NCBI RefSeq assembly: GCF_900114705.1
Contig: NZ_FOTW01000011.1
Span: 124,001-188,000 of the forward strand
Direction of reading: 5' to 3'
Source: Rugamonas rubra
Lineage (GTDB): Bacteria; Pseudomonadota; Gammaproteobacteria; Burkholderiales; Burkholderiaceae_D
Length of the DNA: 64,000 nt
Below are positions 45,205-54,428 of this stretch, piece after piece. The notes under the pieces were generated by a model. The model searched no databases and had not been told where the DNA came from. It saw only the letters and a list, made by a program, of their open reading frames with translations. A program made the position numbers and the translations under genes. Every line of letters starts with the position of its first letter. The first letter of the stretch is position 1.

Positions 45205-46707
45205 TTAGGCGAGGGCGGAAAACAACAGCCGCACGCGCAGGCCGCGCCCGCCGGCGCCGTCGGCCAGCACGATGGCGGCGCCGTGCAGGGCGGCGATGTC
45301 GGCCACGATGGCCAGGCCCAGGCCGGCGCCGCCGGGGTTGCGCTCGAGCGTGGCGGCGGCGCGGTAGAACGGCGCGAAGACCTTTTCGCGCTCGGCGGCG
45401 GCGATGCCGTGGCCGCTGTCCTCGACCTCCAGCAGCACCCGGCCGGGGCCGCCGTCGGCCGCCGCGCCGGCCAGCACGCGCAGCACCACGCTGCCGCCGG
45501 GCGGCGTGTAGCGCAGCGCGTTGTCGAGCAGGTTGGCGACCAGCTCGTGCAGCAGCAGGGCGTGGCCGCGCACCAGGCCGTCCAGCTCGGCCTCGAGCGA
45601 CAGGTCGATGTTGCGCGCGACGGCGGCCGGCGCCTGCTCCAGCGCCACCTGGCGCAAGGTGTCGCGCAGCGCCACCGGGGCCAGCGCCGTGCCCTCGCCG
45701 CCATGCTCGATGCGCGCCAAGGTCAGCAGGCGGTTGGCCAGGTTGACCGTCGAGTCGGTGGTGGCGGCGATGCTGCGCACGATCTCGCCCAGCGCGGCGC
45801 GCAGCCGCTCAGGGTCGTGCTGTTCGCGCTCGCACTCGCGCAGCGCCAGCTCGGCCTGGGTCTTGAGCACCGTCAGCGGCGTGCGCAACTGGTGCGAGGC
45901 GTCGGCGATGAAGCGGCGCTGGCTGGCGATCAGGCTTTGCAGCCGCGCCATGGCGCCGTTCATCGCCGCCACCAGCGGGCGCACCTCCTTGTGCACCAGC
46001 GCCGGGTCGACGTCGGACAGGTCGGACAGGCTGCGCGTCTCGACCGCCAGCTTGAGCCGCATCAGCGGGCGCAGCACCAGGCGCACGGCGAACCACACCA
46101 GCAGCGCCAGCGCCACCAGCAGGCCGGCCTGCCACAGCAGGGTGTCGAACAGGATCTGGTTGGACAGGCCGCGCCGCGCGTCGAGCGTCTCGGCCACCTG
46201 GATCAGCGCGATGCCGCGCATCGAGTCGTCGTACACCGGCTGCAGCAGGGCGGCGATGCGGATGGCCTGGCCGTGGTAGCTGGCGTGGTAGAAGCGCACC
46301 AGCGCCGGGTAGGCCTGCGAGCGCGGCACGTTGGCCGGCACCGGCGGCAGGTCGGCGTAGCCGGACACGGTCTCGCCACGGATGCCGGTGACCTTGTAGT
46401 AGATGCGGCCCAGGGTGTCGGTCTCGAAGCTGTCGAGGGCGACGTAGGGCACGTCGGCCACCACCTTGCCGTTGACCACCGAGACGCGCTCGGCCAGCGC
46501 CCGCGTCGAGGCCAGCAGCGAGCGGTCGTAGGCCATGTCGGCGGCGTCGAGGGCGTTGCGGTAGACCGAGACGGCGTTCAGCAGCACCAGCACGATCAGC
46601 GGGCCGAGCAGCCAGCGCAGCAGCTGGCCGCGCAGGCTGCCCAGCGCGGCCGGCGCCGCAGCAGCGCCGGTGGCGGCGCGCGCGCGCAGGGCGGCCGGCA
46701 GCCTCAT
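45205..46707 (-). CDS. TctE-like sensor histidine kinase
   Basis: 500 aa. TM1 at about 28-50, a periplasmic 2CSK_N-type sensor domain (about 52-190, DMAYDRSLLASTRALAERV, typical of TctE), TM2 at about 190-212, then HAMP. The H-box is FIADASHQLRTPLTVLKTQ. The HATPase has N-box ANLLDNALRYTP, DSGHGI and GAGLGLAIV. TctE senses tricarboxylates such as citrate in relatives. Its start abuts the regulator stop (46708), so the pair is an operon divergent from a porin gene. Confidence 0.88.
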   Translation of the reverse strand: MRLPAALRARAATGAAAAPAALGSLRGQLLRWLLGPLIVLVLLNAVSVYRNALDAADMAYDRSLLASTRALAERVSVVNGKVVADVPYVALDSFETDTLGRIYYKVTGIRGETVSGYADLPPVPANVPRSQAYPALVRFYHASYHGQAIRIAALLQPVYDDSMRGIALIQVAETLDARRGLSNQILFDTLLWQAGLLVALALLVWFAVRLVLRPLMRLKLAVETRSLSDLSDVDPALVHKEVRPLVAAMNGAMARLQSLIASQRRFIADASHQLRTPLTVLKTQAELALRECEREQHDPERLRAALGEIVRSIAATTDSTVNLANRLLTLARIEHGGEGTALAPVALRDTLRQVALEQAPAAVARNIDLSLEAELDGLVRGHALLLHELVANLLDNALRYTPPGGSVVLRVLAGAAADGGPGRVLLEVEDSGHGIAAAEREKVFAPFYRAAATLERNPGGAGLGLAIVADIAALHGAAIVLADGAGGRGLRVRLLFSALA

Positions 46708-47448
46708 TCAGGCGGCCGGGGCGGCCGGGGCGGCCGGGCTGGCCGGGGCGGCCGGCCTTGGTTGCAGCAGGTAGCCGATGCCGCGCAGCGTGGTGATGAC
46801 GGCGCCGCCGGCCGCGCCGGCCGCCACGCCGCTGTCGAGCTTCTTGCGCACGCGGTGGATGTACAGCTCGATGGCGTCGAGGTTGGCGTCGTCGGCCAGC
46901 GCGAACACCTCGTCGAACAGCTTCTCCTTCGACACGGCGCGGCCGGCGCGGGTGATCAGCGCCTCCAGCACGGCGTGCTCGCGCGGCGTCAACGCCATCG
47001 GCGTGCCGGCGTAGCTGAACATGCGCGTCACCGTGTCGAAGCTGAGCGCGCCGCAGCTGTGCACCAGGCTCTCGTTGCCGACGCTGCGGCGCAGCAGCGC
47101 CTTGACCCGCGCCTCCAGCTCGGCCAGCTCGAAGGGCTTGGCCAGGTAGTCGTCGGCGCCCAGGTTGAGGCCCTGCACCTTGTCGTCCAGGCCGCCGCGC
47201 GCGGTCAGGATCAGCACCGGCGTCTGGCCGCGCGGCGCGGCGCGCGCGCGCAGCCGGCGCAGCACCTCCAGCCCGTCCATGCGCGGCAGCGTCAGGTCGA
47301 GGATCACCAGCGCGTAGTCCTGGGTGTGTAGCAGGGCGTCGGCGTCGGCGCCGTTGTCGGCGCACTCGACCGTGAGGTGGGCGTCGCGCAGCGCCTTGGC
47401 CAGCCAGCGCGATAGTTCGGTGTGGTCTTCAACTAACAGAATGCGCAT
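46708..47448 (-). CDS. TctD-like OmpR-family response regulator
   Basis: 246 aa. Receiver domain with D51 (LVILDLTLPRMDG), then an OmpR/PhoB winged helix (about 125-225, TPREHAVLEALITRAGRAVSKEKLFDEVF) and an Ala/Pro-rich tail (PAAPASPAAPAAPAA). The start MRILLVEDH at 47448 gives the normal family N-terminus; an ATG 45 bp upstream is unlikely. It probably activates the divergent porin and uptake genes, as TctD does for the citrate porin and transporter in relatives. Confidence 0.9.
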   Translation of the reverse strand: MRILLVEDHTELSRWLAKALRDAHLTVECADNGADADALLHTQDYALVILDLTLPRMDGLEVLRRLRARAAPRGQTPVLILTARGGLDDKVQGLNLGADDYLAKPFELAELEARVKALLRRSVGNESLVHSCGALSFDTVTRMFSYAGTPMALTPREHAVLEALITRAGRAVSKEKLFDEVFALADDANLDAIELYIHRVRKKLDSGVAAGAAGGAVITTLRGIGYLLQPRPAAPASPAAPAAPAA

Positions 47449-47613
47449 ATTTTCTTGCCAACAGTTTGAAGTAAGTTCAGTGTAGGGCCACAATCATCGC
47501 CGCCGCCGGGCCAATTGGGAAGCGCACCCCGCCGATTGTGGCGCCTTGACGACAAGCCGGGCCCGCCACCCCCGCTGAAAGCCAATTGAAAGGAAGCGAC
47601 TTCTATAGTGGCA

Positions 47614-47633
47614 GCCTGATTCAACGATCAGGC
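47614..47633 (+). promoter_or_regulatory. Hairpin in the porin mRNA leader
   Basis: Perfect 7-bp stem GCCTGAT-TCAACG-ATCAGGC, 34 bp before the porin start and just upstream of a good ribosome site (CTGGAGAC). It has no T-run, so it is not a terminator. It may stabilise the leader or be a regulator site. Confidence 0.4.
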
Positions 47634-47667
47634 AACTCACCAATAACTATATCCTCTGGAGACCCAC

Positions 47668-48729
47668 ATGAAGAAAACCACCCTGTCACTCGCCGCGCTG
47701 GCCCTGCTGGCCGCCGGCGGCGCCGCCCAGGCCCAATCGAACGTCCAGGTCTACGGCCTGCTCGACATGGGCGTCGACTACGCCTCCGACGCCAAGGCCG
47801 GCGGCGGTTCGCTGACCCGGGTCACTTCCGGCGGCATGAACACCTCGCGCTGGGGCCTGCGCGGTAGCGAGGACCTGGGCGGCGGCCTGAAGGCGGTGTT
47901 CCAGCTCGAGGGCGGCATCCTGATGGACAGCGGCGCCTCCGACGGCGTGCTGTTCAAGCGCCAGGCCAACGTCGGCCTGGAGGGTGGTTTCGGCCGCGTC
48001 GTGCTGGGCCGCTCGTTCAGCAACGTGTACGACACGGTGATCGCCTTCGACCCGATGGGCTTCGCGCCGCTGTACTCGTGGGCCACCTCCGGTCCGGCCA
48101 CCGGCCCGAGCAAGTACGGCTTCACCACCGCCTTCGACAACCTGGTCAAGTACTCCGGCAAGGTCGGCGCCTTCAAGTTCGGCGCCTCCTACGGCTTCGG
48201 CGAACAGGCCAGCGGCGCGCGCGACAGCAGCAAGATGGGCCTGTCGACCGTCTACACCACCGGCCCGGTCAGCCTGATGGCGACCTGGGAGCGGGTCAAC
48301 GGCAACACCGTGGCCGCCACCGGCAACCGCGACAAGAACACCGTCTGGCACATCGGCGGCAACTACGAGAACGGTCCGCTCAAGCTGACCGCCGTGGTGC
48401 GCGACTTCAAGACCGTGGCCGGCAAGGCGCTGACGCCGGACGTCGAGGCGACCACCTACTGGGGCGGCGTCAACTACAAGATCAACGCGGCCACGCTGAC
48501 CGGCGCGATCTACCACGTCAACGTCAAGAACGTCGCCGGCGGCAAGGATGCCGACCCGACCATGTACGTGGCGCGCTACCGCTACGCGCTGTCCAAGCGC
48601 ACCGACCTGTACGTTTCGGCCGCCTACGTCAAGGCCAAGAACGGCCAGCTGACCGGCCTGTCGCGCGACGACGCCGGCTTCGGCGAATCGCAGCGCGGTT
48701 TCGTCACCGGCATGCAGCACCGCTTCTAA
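47668..48729 (+). CDS. Gram-negative general porin (Burkholderiales type)
   Basis: 353 aa. Signal peptide MKKTTLSLAALALLAAGGAAQAQ, then a 16-strand barrel starting SNVQVYGLLDMGVDY, with the porin-typical GSEDLGGGLKAVFQLE, the loop-3 region GFGRVVLGR, and the terminal Phe in GMQHRF. It lets small hydrophilic solutes cross the outer membrane. Position divergent from the TctDE-like regulators suggests induction by a tricarboxylate-like signal. A terminator follows 25 bp after the stop. Confidence 0.92.
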   Translation: MKKTTLSLAALALLAAGGAAQAQSNVQVYGLLDMGVDYASDAKAGGGSLTRVTSGGMNTSRWGLRGSEDLGGGLKAVFQLEGGILMDSGASDGVLFKRQANVGLEGGFGRVVLGRSFSNVYDTVIAFDPMGFAPLYSWATSGPATGPSKYGFTTAFDNLVKYSGKVGAFKFGASYGFGEQASGARDSSKMGLSTVYTTGPVSLMATWERVNGNTVAATGNRDKNTVWHIGGNYENGPLKLTAVVRDFKTVAGKALTPDVEATTYWGGVNYKINAATLTGAIYHVNVKNVAGGKDADPTMYVARYRYALSKRTDLYVSAAYVKAKNGQLTGLSRDDAGFGESQRGFVTGMQHRF

Positions 48730-48754
48730 GCCGCGCCTCTAGGCCTCGATCGGG

Positions 48755-48796
48755 CCCGGCGAATTTTCGAGGAATGTTGAAAAATCGCCGGGTTTT
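48755..48796 (+). terminator. Rho-independent terminator after the porin gene
   Basis: Arms CCCGGCGAATTTT and AAAAATCGCCGGG (one mismatch) followed by TTTT, with a 16-nt loop. Confidence 0.8.
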
Positions 48797-48840
48797 GAAA
48801 GCGCTTTGAAAGCTTCACCGTTCTACTATACCCATACCAG

Positions 48841-49815
48841 ATGAAGAAAATTTTGCTGGCTTTGCTGGCGCTGATATCCGTCCCGCCGCAGTCCGGCGCG
48901 GCGGCCCAGCCGGCAGGCGTGGAGTGCATCGTCCCGTCCAAGCCGGGCGGCGCGATGGACCTGACCTGCAAGCTGGCGCAACAAGGATTGAACGGACTGC
49001 CGGGCCGGCCCGCCGGCGCCATGCACATCAGCTACCTGCCCGGCGGCATAGGCGCGGTGGCCTGGCACTCGCTGGTGTCGCAGCGGCGCGCCGAGCCGAA
49101 CACCCTGGTGGTGTTCTCCGGCGGCTCGCTGCTCAACCTGGCGCAGGGCAAGTTCGGCCGGGCCACGGCGGGCGACGTGCGCTGGGTGGCGGCGCTGGGC
49201 GCCGACTACGGCATGATCGCGGTGCGCGCCGATTCGCCCTACAAGACGCTGGGCGACCTGGTCGCCGCCTTGAGGAAGCAGCCGGACAAGGTGCTGGTGG
49301 GTGTCTCGGGCACCATCGGCAGCCAGGATTGGTTGAAGATCGCGCTGGTGGTGAAGGCCGCCGGCGTCGATCCGAAGGTGTTGCGCTTCGTCGCGCTGGA
49401 GGGCGGCGGCGAGGCCTTCACCGCGATGCACGCCAACCATGTGCAGGTGGTCTCGGGCGACGCCTCGGAGGCCACGCTGTACTCGGCGGGCGGCAACACG
49501 CGGGTGCTGGCGGTGCTGTCGGAACGGCGCCTGCCGGGCGTGTTGGCGAATGTGCCGACGGCGCGCGAGCAGGGCATCGACGTGGTTTGGCCGATCATCC
49601 GCGGCGTCTGGATGGGGCCGCAGGTGGCCGAGGGCGACTACCGCAAATGGGTCGCCACCTTCGACCGCGTGCTGGCCACGCCGGAGTTCGCGCAGAGCCG
49701 CGCCGCCTACGGCCTGTATCCGTTCAGCCTGACCGGCGAGGCGCTGGCGGCCTACGTGAAGAAGGCGGTCGACGACTACGGCCGGCGCGCCAGCGAACTT
49801 GGCTTGATGCGCTAG
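48841..49815 (+). CDS. TctC/Bug-family solute-binding protein without TctAB partners
   Basis: 324 aa with a signal peptide (MKKILLALLALISV, cleavage near AAAQ). Family features are VECIVPSKPGGAMDLTCKL, the ligand loop around GVSGTIGSQDW, and the C-terminal half of the two-lobed fold with VPTAREQGIDVVWPIIRGVW. Bug proteins bind carboxylates for tripartite TctABC transporters. No tctA or tctB follows, so it may work with distant membrane subunits or as a sensor protein for the TctE-like kinase. No clear ribosome site precedes the ATG. Confidence 0.85.
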   Translation: MKKILLALLALISVPPQSGAAAQPAGVECIVPSKPGGAMDLTCKLAQQGLNGLPGRPAGAMHISYLPGGIGAVAWHSLVSQRRAEPNTLVVFSGGSLLNLAQGKFGRATAGDVRWVAALGADYGMIAVRADSPYKTLGDLVAALRKQPDKVLVGVSGTIGSQDWLKIALVVKAAGVDPKVLRFVALEGGGEAFTAMHANHVQVVSGDASEATLYSAGGNTRVLAVLSERRLPGVLANVPTAREQGIDVVWPIIRGVWMGPQVAEGDYRKWVATFDRVLATPEFAQSRAAYGLYPFSLTGEALAAYVKKAVDDYGRRASELGLMR

Positions 49816-49928
49816 GCGCCGCCGCAGGCAATACGCAGTACGCGGTACGCAACTCGCAGTAGGAACAAGGCAGTAAAACGCGGTACATAAGGCGAATCAT
49901 CGCCACATATAAACGACGGAGACAAGAC

Positions 49929-51017
49929 ATGATGTTGAAAACCACCCTGGCCGCTGCATTGACCACCGTATTCGCCTCGGCCGCCCTGGCCCAGGTGCCG
50001 GCCGGCTACCCGGCCGACTACCAGAAGATCATCGACGGCGCCAAGAAGGAGGGCAAGCTGGTGGTCTACGGCGCCACCGACAGCAAGGCGACCCAGCCGC
50101 TGATCAAGGACTTCAGCGCCCAGTTCCCCGGCATCAGCGTCGAGTACAACGACATGAACTCGACCGAGGTGTACAACCGCTTCATCTCCGAGGTGGCGGC
50201 CGGCGGCAACACCGCCGACGTCATGTGGTCGTCGGCGATGGACCTGCAGATGCGCCTGGCCTCGGACGGCTACGCCCTCAAGTACAAGTCGGTCGAGGCG
50301 GGCAAGATCCCCGGCTGGGCGATCTGGGACGAGCAGGCCTACGGCACCACCTTCGAGCCGGCCGCCATCGTCTACAACAAGCGCCTGGTCGAGGCCAAGG
50401 AGGTGCCGCAGACCCACGCCGACTTCACCAAGCTGATCCAACTGCCCAAGTTCAAGGACAAGGTCACCACCTACGACATCGAAAAATCCGGCGTCGGCTT
50501 CATGTTCATGACCCAGGACGCGCGCGAGAATCCCAAGTTCCTCGAGCTGGAAAACGCCTTCGGCGCGGCCAAGGTGCGCGTGCAGTCGTCCACCGGCACC
50601 ATGATGGAGCGCATCTCCTCGGGCGAGAACCTGATCGGCTACAACGTGCTGGGCTCCTACGCCCTGGTGCGCGCCAGGACCGACCCGTCGATCGGCGTGG
50701 TGTTGCCGAAGGATTACACGCTGATCCTGTCGCGCGTCATCTTCATCAACAAGGCCGCCAAGAACGTCAACGGCGCCAAGCTGTGGCTCGACTACATGCT
50801 GTCGCACCGCGGCCAGACGGTGATCGCCAACGACTCCAAGCTGTACGCCATCCGCGCCGACGTCAGCGGCGAGACCACCTCGGCCGACCTGATCAAGCAA
50901 ATCGGCAAGGACAACGTCAAGCCGGTGCCGGTGCACCCGATCATCCTGCAGTTCCTCGGCCCGGCCAAGCGCATGGCCTTCCTCAAGCAGTGGAAAGAAA
51001 CCGCCGGCAAGAAGTAA
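49929..51017 (+). CDS. ABC transporter periplasmic binding protein, Fe(III)/phosphonate-like (family 1)
   Basis: 362 aa. Signal peptide MMLKTTLAAALTTVFASAALAQ. The mature protein begins VPAGYPADYQKIIDGAKKEGKL with VVYGATDSKATQPLIKDF, typical of FbpA-like binding proteins of iron, thiamine or aminoethylphosphonate importers. The pair of tyrosines used for iron in FbpA is not obvious, so the ligand is open. It is the first gene of a three-gene importer operon with the permease and ATPase below. Short direct repeats (ACGCAGTACGCGGTACGC) lie in the 113 bp before it. Confidence 0.87.
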   Translation: MMLKTTLAAALTTVFASAALAQVPAGYPADYQKIIDGAKKEGKLVVYGATDSKATQPLIKDFSAQFPGISVEYNDMNSTEVYNRFISEVAAGGNTADVMWSSAMDLQMRLASDGYALKYKSVEAGKIPGWAIWDEQAYGTTFEPAAIVYNKRLVEAKEVPQTHADFTKLIQLPKFKDKVTTYDIEKSGVGFMFMTQDARENPKFLELENAFGAAKVRVQSSTGTMMERISSGENLIGYNVLGSYALVRARTDPSIGVVLPKDYTLILSRVIFINKAAKNVNGAKLWLDYMLSHRGQTVIANDSKLYAIRADVSGETTSADLIKQIGKDNVKPVPVHPIILQFLGPAKRMAFLKQWKETAGKK

Positions 51018-51128
51018 GCCGCGCCGCTTCACGCTTCACCACCGGGGTCGGTGCCAGGGTTCGCGTCGCGGGCCGTGGCTAATCACGCCCGATCCCGGCC
51101 AGCACGCCCCATTTCAAGGCCCGATACT

Positions 51129-52904
51129 ATGCAAACCATGACCCTTCCCAGCTCCGGCCGGCGCAGCCTCAATTGGCCGCGCGGCGTGGTGGTGGCGCTC
51201 GCCCTCGTCGCCATCTTCCTGCCGCTGTTCCTGATCTTCTACCAAAGCTTCCTGTCGGCGCCGTTCTTCATGCCGGTCAAGGAGCTCGGCTTCGACGCCT
51301 ACCGCTTCATCTTCGACGACCCCGACTTCAGCCTCGCCTTCCGCAACGGCCTGATCCTGGCCACCGGCCTGGCGGTGATCGCCGTGCCGCTGGGCGGCAT
51401 GCTGGCCTTCCTGATGATCCGCACCGACCTGCCGTGCCGCGGCTGGATCGCGCCGATGCTGCTGGTGCCGATCTTCGTCTCGCCGATGGTGATGGGCTTC
51501 GGCTACGTGGTCGCCATGGGGCCGGTCGGCTTCTACTCGACCTGGGCCAAGGACCTGCTCGGCTTCATCCCGTGGAACATCTACTCCTTCGGCAGCATCG
51601 TCGTCATCGCCGGCCTGACCCACGTGCCGCACGTCTACCTGTACGCCTCGTCGGCGCTGAAGAGCCTCGGCTCCGACGTCGAGGAGGCGGCCCGCGTGGC
51701 CGGCGCCTCGCCGCTGCAGGTGATGCTCAACGTCTCGCTGCCGATGATCATGCCGGCGCTGGCCTACGCCGCCGTGCTGGTGTTCTTCCTCGGCTTCGAG
51801 GTGTTCGGCCTGGTGCTGGTGCTGGGCGACCCCGAGGGCCACATGGTGCTGGCCACCTACCTGTACAAGTTGACCAACAAGCTGGGCACGCCGTCCTACC
51901 ACCTGATGGCCGCCGTCGCCGTCTGCCTGGTGATGGTCACCATGCCGCTGGTGATGCTGCAGCGCTGGCTGCTCAAGTCGGCCAACAAATACGTCTCCAT
52001 CAAGGGCAAGGGCGCGCGCACCAAGGTCATGCCGCTGGGTAACTGGAAATGGCTGGCCTTCGCCCTGATCGCCGGCTGGCTGATGTTCACCATCGTCATG
52101 CCGATCTCCGGCATCGTGCTGCGCTCCTTCGTGCTGTACTGGGGCGAGGGCGTGCACCTGGCCGACGTGCTGACCCTGCAGCACTTCCGCGAGATCCTCG
52201 AGCAGCCGTCGCTGATGCGCGGCATCCTCAACACGGTGCTGATCGGCGTCATCGGCGGCGCCCTGGCGGTGGTCTGCTACAGCGCCATCGCGCTGGCCAT
52301 GCACCGCAAGCCGGACGGCATCACCCGCCTGCTCGACTACAGCGTGCTGGTGCCGCGCGCCGTGCCGGGCCTGCTGGCCGGCTTGTCCTTCCTGTGGGTC
52401 TTCCTGTTCGTGCCGAGCTGGTTGGACGGCATGTTGAAGGGCATGGACAACAGCGTCGCCCTGTGGCTCAGCGCCCATGCGATACCGCTGCTGCGCGAGG
52501 TGCGCTCGACCATCTTCGCGCTGTGGCTGGCCTACTCGGTGGTCTGGCTGGCCTACGGCATGCGGCTGATCTCGGCCGCGCTGCTGCAGGTCGGCCCCGA
52601 GCTGGAGGAGGCCGCCCGCGCCGTCGGCGCCAGCCGCGGCCAGGTCAGCCGCGACGTCACCCTGCCGCTGATCAAATACGGCATGCTGGGCGCCTGGCTG
52701 ATGGTGTTCCTGATCTTCGAGCGCGAGTATTCGACCGGCGTCTACCTGCTCTCGCCCGGCACCGAGGTGATCGGCGCCATGTTGGTGTCGCTGTGGGCCG
52801 GCGGTTCGACCGACCTGGTGGCGGCGCTGTCCTTCATCAACATCACGCTGGTCGCCATCGGCCTGGGCATCGCGCTGCGCTTCGGCGTCAAGCTGCATAA
52901 CTAA
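51129..52904 (+). CDS. ABC importer permease with two fused transmembrane domains (FbpB-like)
   Basis: 591 aa, about twelve helices. Each half has an EAA coupling motif: EEAARVAGASPLQVMLNV (about 205) and EEAARAVGASRGQVSRDV (about 508). This internal duplication is typical of iron-type FbpB permeases. It is longer than usual owing to large periplasmic segments. The ATG at 51129 (MQTMTLPSSG) was chosen; an in-frame start 78 bp upstream adds Arg/Pro-rich sequence. It forms an operon with the binding protein and ATPase genes. Confidence 0.9.
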   Translation: MQTMTLPSSGRRSLNWPRGVVVALALVAIFLPLFLIFYQSFLSAPFFMPVKELGFDAYRFIFDDPDFSLAFRNGLILATGLAVIAVPLGGMLAFLMIRTDLPCRGWIAPMLLVPIFVSPMVMGFGYVVAMGPVGFYSTWAKDLLGFIPWNIYSFGSIVVIAGLTHVPHVYLYASSALKSLGSDVEEAARVAGASPLQVMLNVSLPMIMPALAYAAVLVFFLGFEVFGLVLVLGDPEGHMVLATYLYKLTNKLGTPSYHLMAAVAVCLVMVTMPLVMLQRWLLKSANKYVSIKGKGARTKVMPLGNWKWLAFALIAGWLMFTIVMPISGIVLRSFVLYWGEGVHLADVLTLQHFREILEQPSLMRGILNTVLIGVIGGALAVVCYSAIALAMHRKPDGITRLLDYSVLVPRAVPGLLAGLSFLWVFLFVPSWLDGMLKGMDNSVALWLSAHAIPLLREVRSTIFALWLAYSVVWLAYGMRLISAALLQVGPELEEAARAVGASRGQVSRDVTLPLIKYGMLGAWLMVFLIFEREYSTGVYLLSPGTEVIGAMLVSLWAGGSTDLVAALSFINITLVAIGLGIALRFGVKLHN

Positions 52905-52935
52905 TCAAATCAAAAACATGAAACGAGACATCATC

Positions 52936-54009
52936 ATGAACGAACTGACCGTCAACGACCTGCACCTGGACTACGGCAGCGGCGCCCACACCAACCCCAT
53001 CCTCAAGGGCGTCTCGATGCACCTGCAAAAGGGCGAGGTGGTGGCCCTGCTCGGCCCGTCCGGCAGCGGCAAGACCACCTTGCTGCGCGCCGTCGCCGGC
53101 CTGGAGAGCGCCAAGTCGGGCACCATCGACATCGGCGAGCGCCGCGTCTTCGACGGCAGCCGCGCCTTCGAGATGCCGGCCGAGCAGCGCAACCTGGGCC
53201 TGGTGTTCCAGTCCTACGCGCTGTGGCCGCACAAGACGGTGTTCGACAACGTCGCCTACGGCCTCAAGCTGCGCAAGATGGGCACTAGCGAGATCAAGGA
53301 GCGCGTCGACGAGGTGCTCAAGCAGCTCGGCCTGGGCCACCTGGGCGAGCGCTTCCCGCACCAGCTGTCCGGCGGCCAGCAGCAGCGCGTGGCGATCGCC
53401 CGCGCGCTGGTCTACAACCCGCCGGTGATCCTGCTCGACGAGCCGCTGTCGAACCTGGACGCCAAGCTGCGCGAGGAGGCGCGCGCCTTCCTGCGCGAGC
53501 TGATCGTGCGCCTGGGCCTGTCGGCCCTGATGGTGACCCACGACCAGGCCGAGGCGATGGCCATCTCCGACCGCATCCTGCTGCTCAACAACGGCAAGAT
53601 CGAACAGCAGGGCACCCCGCAAAGCATGTACGAGACGCCGGACACCCTGTTCACCGCCGAGTTCATGGGCAGCAACAACCGCCTGCCGGCCCGCATCGTG
53701 CAGCGCAACGGCGCCGCCGTGCGGCTCGACGTCAACGGCGTGGCGCTCAATGCCACGGCGCGCGGCGCCAGCGGCGGCAAGGAGCCGAGCACCATCATCC
53801 GGGTCGAGGAGGTGAAGATCAGCGCCAGCCCGGTGGACAACGCGCTGCAACTGCCGCTGCTCACCTGCATGTACCTGGGCGACCGCTGGGAGTGCCTGTT
53901 CAAGGGCGCCGACGGTAGCGAGCTCAGCCTGCGCGCCTACTCGAAGTACCGGCTGGAGCCGGGCAGCTACTGGCTGCAACTGCCGGCCGACAAGCTCTGG
54001 GTCTTCTAA
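52936..54009 (+). CDS. ABC importer ATP-binding protein (FbpC/PotA type)
   Basis: 357 aa from the ATG at 52936; an in-frame ATG at 52918 is possible but has no ribosome site, while GAGA precedes the later one. Walker [11 protein letters not shown]-loop FQSYALWPH, signature LSGGQQQR, Walker [13 protein letters not shown] and the switch His in VTHDQAEAM are all intact. The C-terminal part (about 240-357) is a TOBE regulatory domain. It energises the preceding permease. A terminator follows. Confidence 0.92.
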   Translation: MNELTVNDLHLDYGSGAHTNPILKGVSMHLQKGEVVALLGPSGSGKTTLLRAVAGLESAKSGTIDIGERRVFDGSRAFEMPAEQRNLGLVFQSYALWPHKTVFDNVAYGLKLRKMGTSEIKERVDEVLKQLGLGHLGERFPHQLSGGQQQRVAIARALVYNPPVILLDEPLSNLDAKLREEARAFLRELIVRLGLSALMVTHDQAEAMAISDRILLLNNGKIEQQGTPQSMYETPDTLFTAEFMGSNNRLPARIVQRNGAAVRLDVNGVALNATARGASGGKEPSTIIRVEEVKISASPVDNALQLPLLTCMYLGDRWECLFKGADGSELSLRAYSKYRLEPGSYWLQLPADKLWVF

Positions 54010-54428
54010 GCAAGCCGGCGCCACGCCGCAACCGTCAAGGCCGCCCGGCATCCGCCGTGGCGGCCTTTTTTATGGCCGCGCGCCGTCGCGTCGCCGCAAA
54101 GGCCGCAGGCCGTGCCCGCCCGCGTGGTGGCGCCGCCGCCCGACATCTAAAATGCCGCGCCGCCGGCCGGCCGGGGTAGAATGCCGCCTTCGCCAAATTC
54201 GGCCCTTGTGCCGGATAGGGGGCTTCTTGTCGATTTTGACAACAGTTAGCGTGGTTATTGGTGAGATTCGCCGGAATGCAACACGCAAATAGTTGCTTTG
54301 TGTATATATTTCCGCGTTGAATACACCACCCTAGTTTATAATTTGAAAAGATCGTTGGCCGGAAATTCCGCGCCATCCCGGGTGCAAGTTCGAACGGTTT
54401 TTTTATTGAAAGTTCGAGGTTAGGTGAA
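54010..54428. other. Non-coding region before the aryl polyene cluster
   Basis: 419 bp without a credible gene. It holds the ABC terminator at its left end and an A+T-rich stretch (54220-54420), unusual for this genome. That stretch includes a perfect TATAAT (54337-54342), about 85 bp before the first pigment gene, which is a likely -10. A TTGAAT hexamer lies only 14 bp upstream of it, so the -35 is not convincing and an activator may be needed. Confidence 0.6.
54037..54072 (+). terminator. Rho-independent terminator after the ABC importer operon
   Basis: AAGGCCGCC and GGCGGCCTTTTTT arms around a 13-nt loop, 27 bp beyond the ATPase stop. Confidence 0.85.

Noticed and set aside
51035..51065. 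Sixth copy of the dispersed palindrome (GGGGTCGGTGCCAGGGT)
   Set aside because: Only a partial, non-palindromic match to one arm; not enough to call a copy.
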